A stretch of DNA of 64,000 nt from Ditylenchus dipsaci (lineage: Eukaryota; Nematoda; Chromadorea; Rhabditida; Anguinidae): contig SADC01001297.1 of the NCBI GenBank assembly GCA_004194705.1, positions 434,001 through 498,000 on the forward strand, in the 5' to 3' direction. Position numbers and translations under genes: made by a program. The notes beneath the pieces are model-generated. The model was not told the DNA's origin and ran no database searches. It saw only the letters and a list, made by a program, of their open reading frames with translations. Positions 1 to 11,303 of the stretch are shown here, piece by piece. Every line of letters starts with the position of its first letter. Within the stretch, counting starts at the first letter, position 1.

Positions 1-763
1 CCGTAAAGTACTGACTCATGCGTTTGAAAGCAATCATTTTCATTCCTCGGTGAATCTAAAAGAATCTAAAGCGCTTTCAAATGTTATGTCACCTATTTTT
101 GGAAATGATATTGACGACACGTTTGTCGATGTTGGGCTGCTCCTCAAGCAGCTCCCTTTATTGGGAGACACCGAGAAAGAGGAGTTGATGACTAAGTAAA
201 AATCTGTGTGTCAGATGTGTACCAGTGGCAGTGAAGCCAAGTTCGTGACAAAGTCCGAATTGTTGAAGACCGGATTTGGAGACGTGTACCAGCGGATCTC
301 TACCGAGTTTGATACGAACTGAATTTCGGAGGAAATCGCCTAGAGCTTACCGTTTGGAGTCGAGTCCAGAAATACAGATATGGAGGTCGAAGGCCGAGTT
401 ACCGATTGTACCGATTATGGGGCCAAAGGCCAGAACCGACGAGAGATAGGAGAAGCCACTGTCTGCGGACAGTTAAACGAGGACCGATTTGGCCTCGGAG
501 TTAATGTTTCAGGCACTAGTCCAGGAGGAAGTCAGCCGGTAGATCTCAGCAAGCTTCTGCAGTCAAGGGCCAGCCCAGTTGTCTCAAGCCGTGGAGTAGG
601 TCAACAGCCTCTACTACAGTATGGACCAGTAGCACGCGGTCGACCAAAGCACCGATCAAGGGTGGATATGAACTGAACAGGAAACAAACCACCAAGTCAG
701 CCCGGCCCGACACCGTCTCCTCCGCAGTCAAGCCTGGACCAGTCAGCCGAAGTGGATCTGAAG

Positions 764-1658
764 GAACGAGGGTCAACTGCCGACGATTCCAACTGCCGAC
801 GCCCAACTGCCGATGATCCCAACTGCCGACGCCCAACTGCCGACCCCCAACTGCCGACGAATTACCAAATTCTGATCAAAATTCAACTTTTAATTGAGTT
901 TTCGGCGTTGCGAAATTTTGACTTTTTGTCTGTTTTACCATGTTTTTCAACATGGGCCGTGGCAAAAAAAGACTCTATATGCATTTTATGGTCAACAACC
1001 ATCCAAGCCAAAAGACTCTATATGCATTTTATGGTCAACAAGCATCCAAGCCCCCTGCGCCCCCTTCGGGGCGCAGGGGCTTGGTTGCTTGGGGTTGAGA
1101 TGCGCACACCCACATACCTTAGACACAAATCACTCGAAAGTGACTCTGGATGCATAAAAACACATGTATACCAGAGTTTATTTACGCGGTAGGGCCCAGT
1201 ATTCAGAACCATGTTCAACATCTCTCTTTTTGCACAAAATCAACCTTTTTTTGGTCTCCCCCACCCCCATACAGCCCTAAATCTCTTTGAAAATTGTCAA
1301 CAAGGGTACTTGTAGGTAGCCTAGAGACTCAATGTTAGCAACAAAAATAGGGTGTGCATCCAGTGTCATTTAACCTAGAACCTAGGCGATGCGTATGTAA
1401 AGGTTCTCCTTTTAAAAGTATCCACATGCCATTTTATTATCTTGGTACAAAATCTTATTCTCTACCAAAATATTTGTTGTTGGTTTATTTTATGACCTAA
1501 AAACTTTTCTTTCAATCAGAATTTGGTAATTCGTCGGCAGTTGGGGTCGGCAGTTGGAATCGTCGGCAGTTGGGATCATCGGCAGTTGGGCGTCGGCAGT
1601 TGGGATCGTCGGCAGTTGAGTGTCGGCAGTTGGAATCGTCGGCAGTTGTCCTTTTACC
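764..1658. mobile_element. MULE-like element with minisatellite TIRs (CAACTGCCGACG family)
   Basis: Both ends are arrays of a 14-16 bp unit around CAACTGCCGACGATTC: forward at about 772-862, inverted at about 1533-1648. Inside the arrays lies a second inverted match (gaattaccaaattctga near 860 against its complement near 1520). ATCTGAAG occurs at 756-763 and again at 1659-1666, an 8-bp target duplication (nine positions with one mismatch). The centre is hairpin-core copy 1. No transposase frame is present, so it is non-autonomous. Confidence 0.7.
948..1226. repeat. Hairpin-core dyad repeat, copy 1
   Basis: Imperfect dyad of about 290 bp. One arm holds tagacacaaatcactcgaaa and a hairpin made from ATGCATCCAGAGTC and its complement. 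The centre at 1046-1084 is a near-perfect GC stem, CCAAGCCCCCTGCGCCCC, closed by TTCG. It forms the middle of the 764-1658 element. Confidence 0.75.
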
Positions 1659-1883
1659 ATCTGAAGCCGAAAGAAGCCAAGAGCAAGCCGTCCAAGAATA
1701 ATTCAAAATCTCTTATTTGTTTGTCCGACTGTGTTCTGGTTTGCGTGTGTGAGAATAAATACCCTGTTTCGTGTTCCGCCCTTAGTCCCGTGCCAAGTCT
1801 AATTAAAAACTTTACTGAGTGAAAAATGGAACGGTTAAAAAATTGATGGTCCCCGCCCTGGCAACCGGACATTTAGCATAATT

Positions 1884-1988
1884 GTGCAATCTGTCCGCGG
1901 ACATTTAGCATAATTTTTCGGTATGATTCGGTTGTTTCGCCCGAACCATACCGAAAAATTATGCTAAATGTCCGCGGACAGATTGCAC
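1884..1988. repeat. Perfect-stem palindrome
   Basis: About 43 bp starting GTGCAATCTGTCCGCGGACA is repeated as its exact reverse complement after a loop of about 20 bp (attcggttgtttcgcccgaac). Part of the stem is also repeated just upstream (1868-1880). Probably a small foldback/MITE; no TSD identified. Confidence 0.7.
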
Positions 1989-2062
1989 AAATTGGCTCGA
2001 GGCTCGAAAAAGTCGAGCTTCGAGTTGAAAGCTCGATTTCGAGCCCTCGGCTCGACAACCCT
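1989..2062. repeat. Fragment of a CTCGA-rich hAT MITE end
   Basis: GGCTCGAGG/TCGAGC iterations end in GGCTCGACAACCCTA, the same terminus as the element at 61647-62022. Only one end is present. Confidence 0.5.
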
Positions 2063-3345
2063 AAGCCTGAATTAATAGTCCTCAACTATCCACAGCAGTA
2101 TTATCAATCCACCTTTAATAGTCATGGTCTGCTCACGTTTTTACTTCAATATTTATATCAATAGTCGCATATATTGGATGAGTCAGAATTACGCGTCCAC
2201 TTTTGAAAAATCCGGCTATGTAGCCACATGCCTGGTTTATTTATGTAACTAGCAATATGATCTTTTTTAGGTCTCATTTAAATTGTTTACAGCTGTTGCA
2301 CAGCCGGGATAGGGCCCAAAATTCGAAAATCGACCGAGCAAGGGGCTACATACATAATTTTTTGGATGGTCGCGTAATTTTGACGCAGCCTGTACGTGCC
2401 CAGGTGGTGGTACTCAAGTTGCAAACATTAGGAGTCAGTAGGTATGTCAACTATATGTTTAGCTGCGAGATGGTCAAGTAAACCAACTGAGATTGAGTAA
2501 GTTCGAAAAAGTGTAATATGATCATCAACCTTGAATTATTTATCCATCTCCAAATCCTAAATATCGTTGATCTAACTAAAAGTCGTTAAAATGGCACACC
2601 GACAACTGAGCAAAAAGTATCTGAGAAAAAATTAAACTTGACAATAAGTCATCTAACAATAAATTCAAATGAGAATTAATTGGTCTTGGCAAGATTTGTT
2701 TCGAAAATAATTATTTGGTATTTAAGTGTTTCTAGAAACAATACTTTCCGCACTAAACAAAGTGGTTAATAAAATAACTAATTCTGTCGACCCTCTATAT
2801 AATATGCCACCGATGTAGGCCATCATAATTAGCCGTTACGAGAACCATCTATGAATGGCCATCTCTAACTGGTCGTACACTACCATATAAACTCAATGTT
2901 CCTAGTACACATTATTTTTCCTTGTATAACAGTCATAAACTAGTTTTTTGAGACCATTGAGCCTCAGATTGGGCAGGTGAACCTCCTGGCACCTCCCTTA
3001 AATGGATCCACCTCTAGATTCCAAAATTTCGGATTCAGCTGAAATCAATTAAACTCAATGTATTTTGTCCGAAATTGTGTCCTGAACACGGTTCGAAAAT
3101 TCTAAAAAGTAACTTGACTTACAGAAGCCGCAGTTCTGGGGTAGTTTCGTATCCGGTAAGGTTCAGGTGTATGGAGACGGTAGTATCAACAAAGTAGTAT
3201 TCAGGTAGTTACACCAAGGCTGTGACTAAGTATCGGTGACTCAAGTAGTGGTACTTGGGTGGTAGCAGATTGTATTTTTTAGGTAGTGGTATCTTGATGG
3301 TAGTACTCAGCTGGCAGTACCCAAGTTGTATATTAGACCATTAAA

Positions 3346-3651
3346 ACCAAGTGGTCCTCCACTTGGATCAAAATTTTTTTTACGTTTTTTGGGTTTTAAA
3401 ATCTGTTTTCTGGACTAATTCGGGGATGCTGAAGATGGTTTGACAGTAGTGTAATCACGTTTTATCGAGAAATTTTGAGTTATTGTGAACTCTTGATTTA
3501 TCAAGAATTTACGATAACTCAAAAATTTCTTGATAAAACGTGATTTCACTACTGTCAAACCATCTTTAGAATGCTCGATTTAGTGCAGAAAACAAGTTTT
3601 GGAATCCAAAAACGTGAAAAAAATTTCGATCCAAGCGGACGACCACTTGGT
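3346..3651. repeat. CCAAGTGGTCG palindrome MITE
   Basis: Ends are ACCAAGTGGTCNTCCACTTGG and its complement, so each end is itself palindromic. Internal arms containing gaagatggtttgacagtag are inverted around the middle, giving a whole-element foldback of about 306 bp. Relatives lie at 3809-4122, 54384-54696, 54203-54222 (one end), 42360-42507 plus 44233-44330 (split) and 45360-45490 (half). Confidence 0.65.
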
Positions 3652-3808
3652 TTAGTTTGTGCATGGATTACCCAGCAGAACTGGGGTTGGATCATAAAAA
3701 GACATTGAATACAATTTAAAAGTTCTTTACAAGCAAAAGTTTTACTACCCCAGTACCACTACACTACCTGGCTTTCCCAACCTGGGTACGACTACTTCGG
3801 TACAACAA

Positions 3809-4122
3809 ACCAAGTGGTCGTCCACTCGGAGCAAATTTTTTCTTTTTACTTTTTCAGGTTCCAAAACCTGTTTTCTGGATTGATTCGGGCACGGTGAAGA
3901 TGTTTTGATAGTGATAAAATGCCGTTTTGTATGGTATTTTTTGAGTATTGGGAAATAATTGATTTCACCAAAACTCGATTTTTACCAAAACTCAAAAATA
4001 GCGAAAAAAGGCATTTTACCATTATCAAACCATCTTCAGCATGCTCTAATTATTCCAGAAAACAGGTTTTGGAACTTGAAAAAGTGAAAAAAATTTTTGC
4101 TCCGAATGAACGACCACTTGGT
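3809..4122. repeat. CCAAGTGGTCG palindrome MITE, second copy
   Basis: Same termini and inverted arms as 3346-3651 with more divergence (right end CGAATGAACGACCACTTGG). Both copies are nested in the hAT element 2593-4655. Confidence 0.6.
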
Positions 4123-4655
4123 TTGGTTGGTTCAGACTGAAAATTTAAATTCCTCCTTCTTTTAAATGCGTGAATTTGAAAAGTGTGGATCAATTCGTGT
4201 GTGGATCAATTCTGTGCCGCCCGATAACCACTTACCCAACCACCTACCAGAGTAGATTTTCGGGGTTTTGGGTTTGGGTCTGTAAAATCGGGATTTTGGT
4301 CTTAACAAACCAAATTTCTGACACGATTTTACATATGATAGCATAATTCGTTTTTTAAATATTATTAAATATTATTTTTCAAGCTATCCAGTTGTAATCC
4401 ACCTGACCAGGACTACAAGAGTTGAATAATACACTTGGTGAACGTATGAAAGTAACGTAATAGAATAAGAAAACATAAATGATACAACCCATTTTTCACA
4501 GGAAAGTTTTTTGTGAGATAGTTCTGTCAAAGAACAATTATTTTCGAAACAAATCTTGCCAAGACCAATTAATTCTCATTTGAATTTATTGTTAGATGAC
4601 TTATTGCCAAGTTTAATTTTTTCTCAGATACTTTTTGCTCAGTTGTCGGTGTGCC

Positions 4656-4775
4656 GTTAAAATTCGAGTATTCCACGCAAAAATTTCGGGTACTCGATAA
4701 CGTCAAGACTATTGAGACCATCAAAGATGCTGGAACCATTGTAGGTGATTCAGGAGGGTCATCTAGCTGTTTCAC
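4656..4775 (-). CDS. Possible terminal exon, unrecognised gene
   Basis: On the minus strand a polypyrimidine-AG acceptor (CGTATTTCAG, complement of 4776-4785) opens a frame starting VKQLDDPPESPTMVPASL. It is phase-compatible (0/0) with the exon at 5631-5759. If the hAT element 2593-4655 and one TSD copy are removed, the frame ends three codons after the TSD in TAG; with the element present it reads into the TIR and stops near 4569. The plus strand is also open here, so the coding strand is not certain. Confidence 0.25.
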
Positions 4776-4989
4776 CTGAAATACGATTTTGGCGCGCAAG
4801 TGTCGGCGCGAAAATGTCGGAAAACCTACTGGGCATTGTTAAAAAAAGGCATTGTTTTTAAGTTCTGGTCAATAAAAAATTGAGTTTTGGACCACCCGAA
4901 ATTACCTATTTTGACCATTTTTGAAGGGATTTAGGTCTGTATTTGGTTTGAAATGCACCAAAAAGGGGCCAATTTTGAACAAAAAGGAA

Positions 4990-5275
4990 GATGTTGAACA
5001 TAGTTTTGTTCACTGGGGCCTACCGCATAAAAAACTCTGGTATGCATACTGTTTTATGCATCCAGAGTCACTTTAGAGTGATTTGGGTCTAAGGTATGTG
5101 GGTGTGCGCATCTCTAACCAACCAAGCCCCTGCGCCCCCTTCGGGGCGCAGGGGCTTGGTTGGTTAGAGATGCGCGCACTCACTTACCTTAGACATAATT
5201 CCGAGCAAGACTCTTGAACAAAAATGCATTTAGAGACTATTTTTGCCCAGCTCCAGTGACCAAAACATGATAAAA
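4990..5275. repeat. Hairpin-core dyad repeat, copy 2
   Basis: Contains the conserved arm blocks (GGGGCCTACCGCATAAA on the left, GACCAAAACATG on the right). The core at 5122-5159 is extended into a longer perfect palindrome, 5102-5180, that includes the GCGCATCTCTAACCAACCAAG flanks. Outer arms of the 'GGGGGGTATA' foldback family are partly preserved at 5380-5440. Confidence 0.8.
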
Positions 5276-5630
5276 CAGGTAAAAAGTCAAAACTCAAAAG
5301 TGTCCAAAACTCGATTTTTTATTAACTAGAACTTAAAAATAATGTCTTTTTTGAACTTCTGATGCCATTTTAGGTCGATATAAGGTGTTTGGAAACACTT
5401 TTAAATAAAGTTGATTTGGGGGGGGGGGTATATCTAAGTAGGGTCAAAATATTTTATGTTACAAATTTTAGTTATTTTTATTCAGTTTTGAAAAAGCGGG
5501 CAGAAAAAAGCCAAACGTGGGCAGAAAAAAAGTCTTGTCCGTCTTTCTGATCTGTGGCTACCTGTTTTGAGTTAGCTGTTGGTTTGCTACATATTTTTGA
5601 ATTGACATGTCTTTTACGCGCAATACGTAC

Positions 5631-5759
5631 CATAATCCCCAGGGTAGCCTGTTTGTGCCAGGCCTGCATTTGGATGGCATCTTCTTTAGGCACTACAAAT
5701 GAACCATGTTTGCCAGTGTAGCCAGCTCTGCTCACTTTGTCAACAGCATCTTTAAAGTC
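5631..5759 (-). CDS. Internal exon of an unrecognised gene
   Basis: A 43-codon exon in phase 0/0. The acceptor is GTGTTTTTTCAG and the donor GTACGT after ...GGGATTATG. The protein starts DFKDAVDKVSRAGYTG and contains PKEDAIQMQAWHKQATLGIM. Its soluble, mixed-charge composition, clean splice signals and lack of stops make it a convincing coding exon. I do not recognise the family. Upstream exons were not found; a piggyBac-like element (5819-7046) occupies the adjacent upstream intron. Confidence 0.5.
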
Positions 5760-5818
5760 CTGAAAAAACACCAATTAAAGGACACTACAGTACGGCTTAA
5801 AAATGAGGGTTTCCTTAA

Positions 5819-7046
5819 CACTGGAACGGCGGATTCTAGCGAAAAGTGCGTCCTGTGCAGAATTTCAAGGGAAACACGATAGAGAAAGAAAAATTGAAAA
5901 AAAGTTTCCTCTAGGGGTATGGTGCCCCTGTGAACCGGCCAAGTCAACATTTTTGCTCATGCAACTTCAATGGGGCAAATTTCGACATTTTTCATTACTG
6001 GTTTGAGTGATCTACCGTATCTCCTAAATATTTCGGCGGATTTGAAATGGCTATAACTTTTTTAAAAGCAAAATTTCGACATTCTGTTTTTCATAATTAT
6101 TTTTTCTTGATGGGCATTTTTGTTTTCTCCATCTAACTGGAATTTTTTTTTTGAAAAAATTTCACTTTTTTGCCTTGGTCCCCCTGTGGTCGTAATTTTG
6201 GTTCATTGGACTAAGGCGATTTTTGTTCAGAAATGGTCTTCACCGCTCAAGAAAAAGCCTTCTGTGTCGTCGAATATGGCAAGCTAGGAAGTCCAGTGAT
6301 GGTTCAGCGTTCTTTGTGTGCAAAAAAAGATGAAAGTTGCCTCGAAAATCGCCTTAGTCCAATGAACCAAAATTACGACCACAGGGGGACCAAGGCAAAA
6401 AAGTGAAATTTTTTCAAAAAAAATTTCCAGTTAGATGGAGAAAACAAAAATGCCCATCAAGAAAAAATAATTATGAAAAACAGAATGTCGAAATTTTGCT
6501 TTTAAAAAGTTATAGCCATTTCAAATCCGCCGAAATCAAGGTTCCTCTAACGGAATATGAGTCAAAATCGATTTGGAAATTTTTTTTGAGAGTCTCGCTA
6601 AACATTCATAAAGTCTCTTTTCACCCTACTTCAAAGCTTTTTCTGGTGCAGTTTTTCTTGTTCTGTCGGATGGTATACATCGATAGCTGAAAAAATGACG
6701 TTATCACACTTTTTATTGCGCTTTCAAGTATTAACAACGTTTTCGGAAATTGACACGATTATTTCTATGATCCAAAATTTTCACATATAGCTGTCATAAA
6801 TACCTCAATGATACCTCATTAGAAAGTCCGTAATCTGCGCTTTCTTTCAAGATATAGATCGCTCAAACCAGTGGAAAAATTGACTAAATCTGCCCCATTG
6901 AACTTGCATGAGCAAAAATGTTGACTTGGCAGGTTCAGAGGGGATACCCCCTAGAGGAAACTTTTTTTCAATTTTTCTTTCCTTATCGTGTTTCCCTTGA
7001 AATTCTGCACAGGACGCACTTCTTGCTATAATCCGCCGTTCCAGTG
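5819..7046. mobile_element. piggyBac-like palindromic element, TTAA target
   Basis: TTAA precedes CACTGGAACGGCGGATT at 5815-5818 and follows its complement at 7047-7050, which is the TTAA signature of piggyBac. Long inverted arms continue inward: the tract GCCTTGGTCCCCCTGTGGTC near 6171 is mirrored near 6380, so almost the whole 1.2 kb can fold back. No transposase frame. Confidence 0.7.
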
Positions 7047-7428
7047 TTAAAACTGGGAGTATAATGCAAATTAGATCAGGGCAACAAAATGAACCTCATG
7101 ATGCCGTAAAACAGGAGTACCGTAAAATAAAAGCGAGACTGTATCCGTAATTTTGTACCTTTATTTTTGTGGGCCTGGCGATGAAAAATCTTTGGTATAT
7201 CTTTTTGATTCCACGTTGTGTGGCCTGTTACATTGTGTTTGTAAAAAAATTTGACCTAGCGGAAGAGCCCAATATTGATTTGAGAAAAGTGTTTAAAGAC
7301 CTTCTAAGTAACTTTCATACGCTAAAAATCATATTAAAGCTATTTTCTGACTTTCCTGAACAAAAAGTCGATTTTTTGGAAAAAAAAATTTGACCAAAAT
7401 TCAAGTTTTTGTCTTGGGGTACCAAGAC

Positions 7429-7678
7429 ACCGTATTCTCTCTATTAGTTCCACACTCTCTATTAAACCCACACCCCAACTTTGAGGACCTGTATCTTAGC
7501 TCAGAAAAAAATTTAACAAAGCTGTTTATTGCATTTTCTTAACTCCCACGAGCTCTACTGATTCCGCTCTTCAGATTTGTATTTTTCACCGAAAATCTCG
7601 AGATCGACGCCAAATTTTTCCGATTTTTGGATGATTGAAAAATAATCCCACATGTGGAACTAATAGAGAGAATACGGC
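7429..7678. mobile_element. ACCGTATTYCTCT MITE
   Basis: About 250 bp with ends ACCGTATTCTCTCTATTAG and CTAATAGAGAGAATACGG. It sits inside divergent foldback arms, about 7250-7420 against 7680-7820, that contain GCCTTGG-type palindromes. Other members lie at 32954-33200, 35270-35502, 49224-49473, 57730-58235 and 62823-62964. Confidence 0.6.
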
Positions 7679-8204
7679 AAATCAAGATTTTGGTTCGTTT
7701 TGGTCAAAAAAGTTTTTCTTCAAGTTTAGTTTTTCATGTGGTAAAGTGTCATAAAATAGCTTTTTATCGTTTTTAGCGAATAAAAATTACTTAGGAGACG
7801 TTTTAACACTATTCTCAAATTAATATAAAAGGCTTTGGCCCATCCCGAAGTTTAAGATTTTTCAATCGGCAGTCTTTTAACGAGTATTAATTTACAAGTA
7901 AACAAATTAGTATAGTTCTTTTACCCCGGATTTTCTTCGAATTTTCGGGTTAAATATGGGATAAAAATGGCTCAATTGCAAGGCATTCTTAACCACTTTA
8001 TGCATCATTAAAAAGTTTAGGCATCCAAAAAATACTTTAGGCATCCATAAAAATTCGACTTATTTAGAAGTAGTCAAAAACCATTTTAAAGTTATAACTA
8101 AAAAAGCAATTTCTATAAAACTTCGGGCTGTAATGGAAAGAGAAGAAAATAATAAAAAAGACAATTTTTCGAACCACTATCTACCTAGTTTTCGACTGTT
8201 TTAC

Positions 8205-8478
8205 CATGTTTTTTCAACTCGGGCCGTGGCAAAAATAGACTCTTAATGCATTTTACGATCAAGAGTACTTCTCGGAATCGTGTCTATGGTAAGTGAGTGT
8301 GCGCATCTCTAACTCTCAAGCCCTCAAGCCCCTTCGGGGCGCAGGGGCTTGGAGTTGAGATGCGCACACCACATACCTTAGACACAAATCACTCGAAAGT
8401 GACTCTGGATGCATAAAACATGGATGCATACCAGAGTTTCTTTATGCGATAGGAACTAGTTAACAAAACTATGTTCAA
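8205..8478. repeat. Hairpin-core dyad repeat, copy 3
   Basis: Arms match copy 1 (ACCATGTTTTTTCAACTCGG on the left, GTTCAAATC on the right). The core at 8315-8352 is degraded on its left half (CAAGCCCTCAAGCCCC) but keeps the TTCG loop. Confidence 0.75.
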
Positions 8479-8892
8479 ATCTATCTTTTTTGGTCTTTTA
8501 GAGATGCCCAAGTACCCTTTTTAGGCTGAGTTACCTTGGTCCCCAAGGCAAAAATGCGAAAAAAAATTAAAAAAGTGCTTAAAAGTGTCTTCCCACTAAT
8601 TTTTCGTGCCTTTTTCACGTTTAAAGTAGCTAAAATGCCATTAGGACACCATTTTGGGCATTTTCGGGCCAGGGCGGTATTGTATACTTTAGCCCATTTT
8701 TTTAGTAAAAGAGGGTCTATGGTAACTACTAAAGTAAAAGCAAGTAGCGCAAAATTTTCTTGTGTACTCTATACATGTTTTTATCGAATAAAGTTAAGGA
8801 TGCCTAAACTTTTTATGGATGCCTAAACTTTTTAAGGATGCCTAAAGTGGTTAAGGATGCCTAAACTGCAATTGTACCATAAAAATAAGCAG

Positions 8893-9127
8893 TTAAGTAG
8901 GGTCGACCTTATCTCTCCGTGCATCCTTGGCCTCCTTTTGCCGTTTTTCATAGTCTAGCAATTGCAGTTTGTGTTTTTGTTGAATTGTCTTCTCTTCCTG
9001 TTTCCATTGAAACCACCTGAACAAAACTCAAATATTGTGTTTAATTAAAATGAACTTACACTACTCTGAGATGTGCTGGCAGTTTGGCGGGTCGAGCTGT
9101 TGTTCCATAGCTCACTCTAGCAGACAT
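8893..9127 (-). CDS. Two-exon micro-gene, 63-residue basic helical protein
   Basis: Exon 1 (9127 to 9060) starts ATG with MSARVSYGTTARPAKLPAHL and ends in phase 2 at a GTAAGT donor. Exon 2 (9016 to 8893) follows a TTGTTCAG acceptor, continues WFQWKQEEKTIQQKHKLQLL and ends at TAA. The intron is only 43 bp. No indel repair is needed. The C-terminal 45 residues are Lys/Glu/Gln/Arg-rich and probably one long amphipathic helix. No family recognised. A good 3' splice acceptor (ATTTTTGTGCAG) lies about 10 bp before the ATG, so the mRNA has either a 5'UTR intron or a trans-splice site. Confidence 0.6.
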
Positions 9128-9235
9128 CAATGTCCTACTGCACAAAAATGTTTAGAAAGATTGACAAACACAATTGCCTTCTATCAAATATCTTTTTCGG
9201 TAGAGCATTTAGAGTGCAGAAAATAAAGACTATTT

Positions 9236-10070
9236 AGCAAGCAAAATAATTTCGCCTACAGAGAATAAAAAAGACGGAATTTTTATTGCTAAAATTAGAT
9301 GTGTAATTCAGTGCACCAAAAAAGGGAAAAAATATTGACCGTATAACTAATGTAACCACAGCCACCTTAAAAGACCATTGCCGTCTACGACAACGAGTTT
9401 CGTATATTTGAATTGGAGAGACAGCTTTTTTACTTTGAAAATATACTAAATTATTTTTTTGAATTATAAAGTGATTTGGAATAGTGTTAAAAAATAAATT
9501 GTTCACTACTTTTAAAGAGAGAGGAGGGGGAGGGAGGGTGGTCCAAATCATAATCTGAATATTTTTAACTCAGAGGTTCGAATTCCACTAGGCGCACACC
9601 TGTTTTTTCATTCCATTTTCAGTGAGTTAACTCACTTTTAGGGCCAAAAAGTATAGAGTAATCAATTGGAATTATTTCCAGCATTCTAGCATGAAAATCG
9701 ATTCAGAAAATTAGGCAGCTTGCGAAGGTTTGACCTGGCAGAAAAAGAGAATGTTTTCAGGGTAGGATGGCACGGAATTAGGTCTTTGAGTTAGGCCAGT
9801 CCTAATATTAGCTTTTTTGAAAACAAAATTTTCAAAAACAGTGCTTTTAGGTACTCTTAAAAAATTATTGGGAGGAAGGTATATTTCAGTAGCTTTTTAT
9901 TGGGGGATGTTAAAAATGAGTGGCGTCCATATCTCAATTTTTTCTTCAGATAAAACTATATTGTAATCTCTGTATGATCACCAGAGTTCTCAAAACTTAA
10001 AATTCACTCAATTTTAACATGTGTTAAAATTTCTATAAAATTCCAATTTTCTTTTGTCTTTTTATCTGCA
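9236..10070. other. Gene-less stretch
   Basis: No exon is supported here. The one notable motif is GAGGTTCGAATTCC at about 9571-9586, followed by TGTTTTTT, resembling a Pol III B box plus terminator; no A box was found at the right distance. Confidence 0.4.
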
Positions 10071-11024
10071 GTTTTGTCGAAATTTTGGCGAGCTTTCGAT
10101 TGCGGATTTTCAAATGCGGATTCCACATTTGCGGATTTTTATTTGTGGTTTACATATGTGCGGATCTTTTTTTGCGGTTTCAGCATTTGCGGATTTTTTA
10201 CTATTTTCAGATTTTCATTTGTAGATAGCGAATTTTCAAATTATTTCTTACACATTCAGAGATAAATGGCTAAATCAGCTGATATTTATACAGGGTGGTC
10301 TTAAAAATAACGTTACACTTGAAAACTTTTTTTATTCGATTTGAATACAACGATATTTAAAGGAGGGGAAAAACACAAACGCTTACGCACTGCGCCACGG
10401 AAGCCACTTTTTCAAACCTAAATGGCTTTTCCCCCTCCTTTAATTACAGGTGGATCGGTGTCTAACAGGCGTATCATTAAAATATATAAATCGTTTTGAA
10501 CACTTAAAAGAGAAACTCCAGCGTACCCTCCAGGCGTTTTGGGTACCCACCAGGTGGCTAAAATACCTTTTAGATAGTCCAGGCACCGCCATGCAGTTGA
10601 GGTACACTCGCGGCAATTCAAGCACCCTTCAGGTGGTCCCGGTGCTCTCCGTGTGGTTTAACTACCATCCAGGTGTTTCGAGAAAGCTCAGAATGGTTCA
10701 ACTATAGTCCAGGTGATTGAAGTCAGAGTGAGTACCGAAATTCCAGCCTCAAATCTACCATCTCCAATGAAGAAGGAAACAAAACCATTTAAAAAAAAAC
10801 AAGTTTAATTAGAAGTGTTTGTGCTTAAAAGAAAGCCATGATTTTATACTTTAAGGTTCCTTGTGAGGGTTAGAGTTCCATGGAAGAGAATTGGCAGAAA
10901 AATGGCAGAAAATTAGGCTCGAACACAAAAATCCACCATGAATACAAGCTAAAATCCACCATCTTTATTTGAAAGGGGAGGGTGCAAATAAAATTTTTTC
11001 AGAAGCAAGTTCAATCATACATGT

Positions 11025-11303
11025 CAGGGGTGCACCGGAAGTTCCGATTTCCGATTCCGATTTCCGATTTTCGATGTTTTTTGGCTTCCGATTCCCGATT
11101 TCCGATTTCCGAAAAAATGAATCAAATTTCGGAATTTTCGGAACGACATAGGCTCACCTGATTCGAATTAAAAAATGCATTTTTGTTCCGATTTCCGATT
11201 CCGATTTCCGATGTTTTTTGGGTTCCGAATTCCGATTCCGAAATTTTCGGAGTTCCGATTCCGATTTTCGTTCCGATATTTTTCGTCTTCCGGTGCAACT
11301 CTG
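11025..11303. mobile_element. hAT MITE with TTCCGA tandem interior
   Basis: ATACATGT flanks both sides (11017-11024, 11304-11311). Termini are CAGGGGTGCACCGGAAG and CTTCCGGTGCAACTCTG. Nearly all of the 279-bp interior is iterations of TTCCGATTTCCGA. Confidence 0.75.

Larger units (their letters stand above)
2..1822 (+). pseudogene. Degraded ORF of unknown family, split by a transposon
   Basis: One reading frame looks coding from base 2 to about 763 but carries in-frame stops at 197, 320, 341 and 674. The first 65 codons include a stretch ending VGLLLKQLPLLGDTEKEEL that faintly recalls a BESS-type motif. Later codons are Ser/Pro-rich (for example PSQPGPTPSPPQSSLDQ around 689-740). Removing the element at 764-1658 together with one copy of its target duplication lets the frame run on through a Lys-rich stretch (PKEAKSKPSKNNSK) until a stop near 1820, with AATAAA at about 1753. 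It could be a dead host gene or the remains of a retroelement gag region. The family is not recognised. Confidence 0.4.
2593..4655. mobile_element. hAT-type non-autonomous element, 8-bp TSD
   Basis: TIRs begin GGCACACCGACAACTGAGCA and run about 120 bp inward (2593-2710 inverted against about 4540-4655). GTTAAAAT flanks both ends (2585-2592 and 4656-4663). The interior has no transposase and holds two CCAAGTGGTCG palindrome MITEs and a block repeating 'ggtagtactcaggtgg'-like text. It lies at the 3' edge of the doubtful minus-strand exon at 4656-4775. Confidence 0.75.

Noticed and set aside
4664..4792. Plus-strand reading with NVKTIETIKDAGTIVGDSGG
   Set aside because: Open and protein-like, but it overlaps the minus-strand candidate, which has a good acceptor and a matching phase. 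Neither is secure.
9571..9610. tRNA gene
   Set aside because: Only a B-box-like GGTTCGAATTCC and a T-run are present; no cloverleaf can be built.
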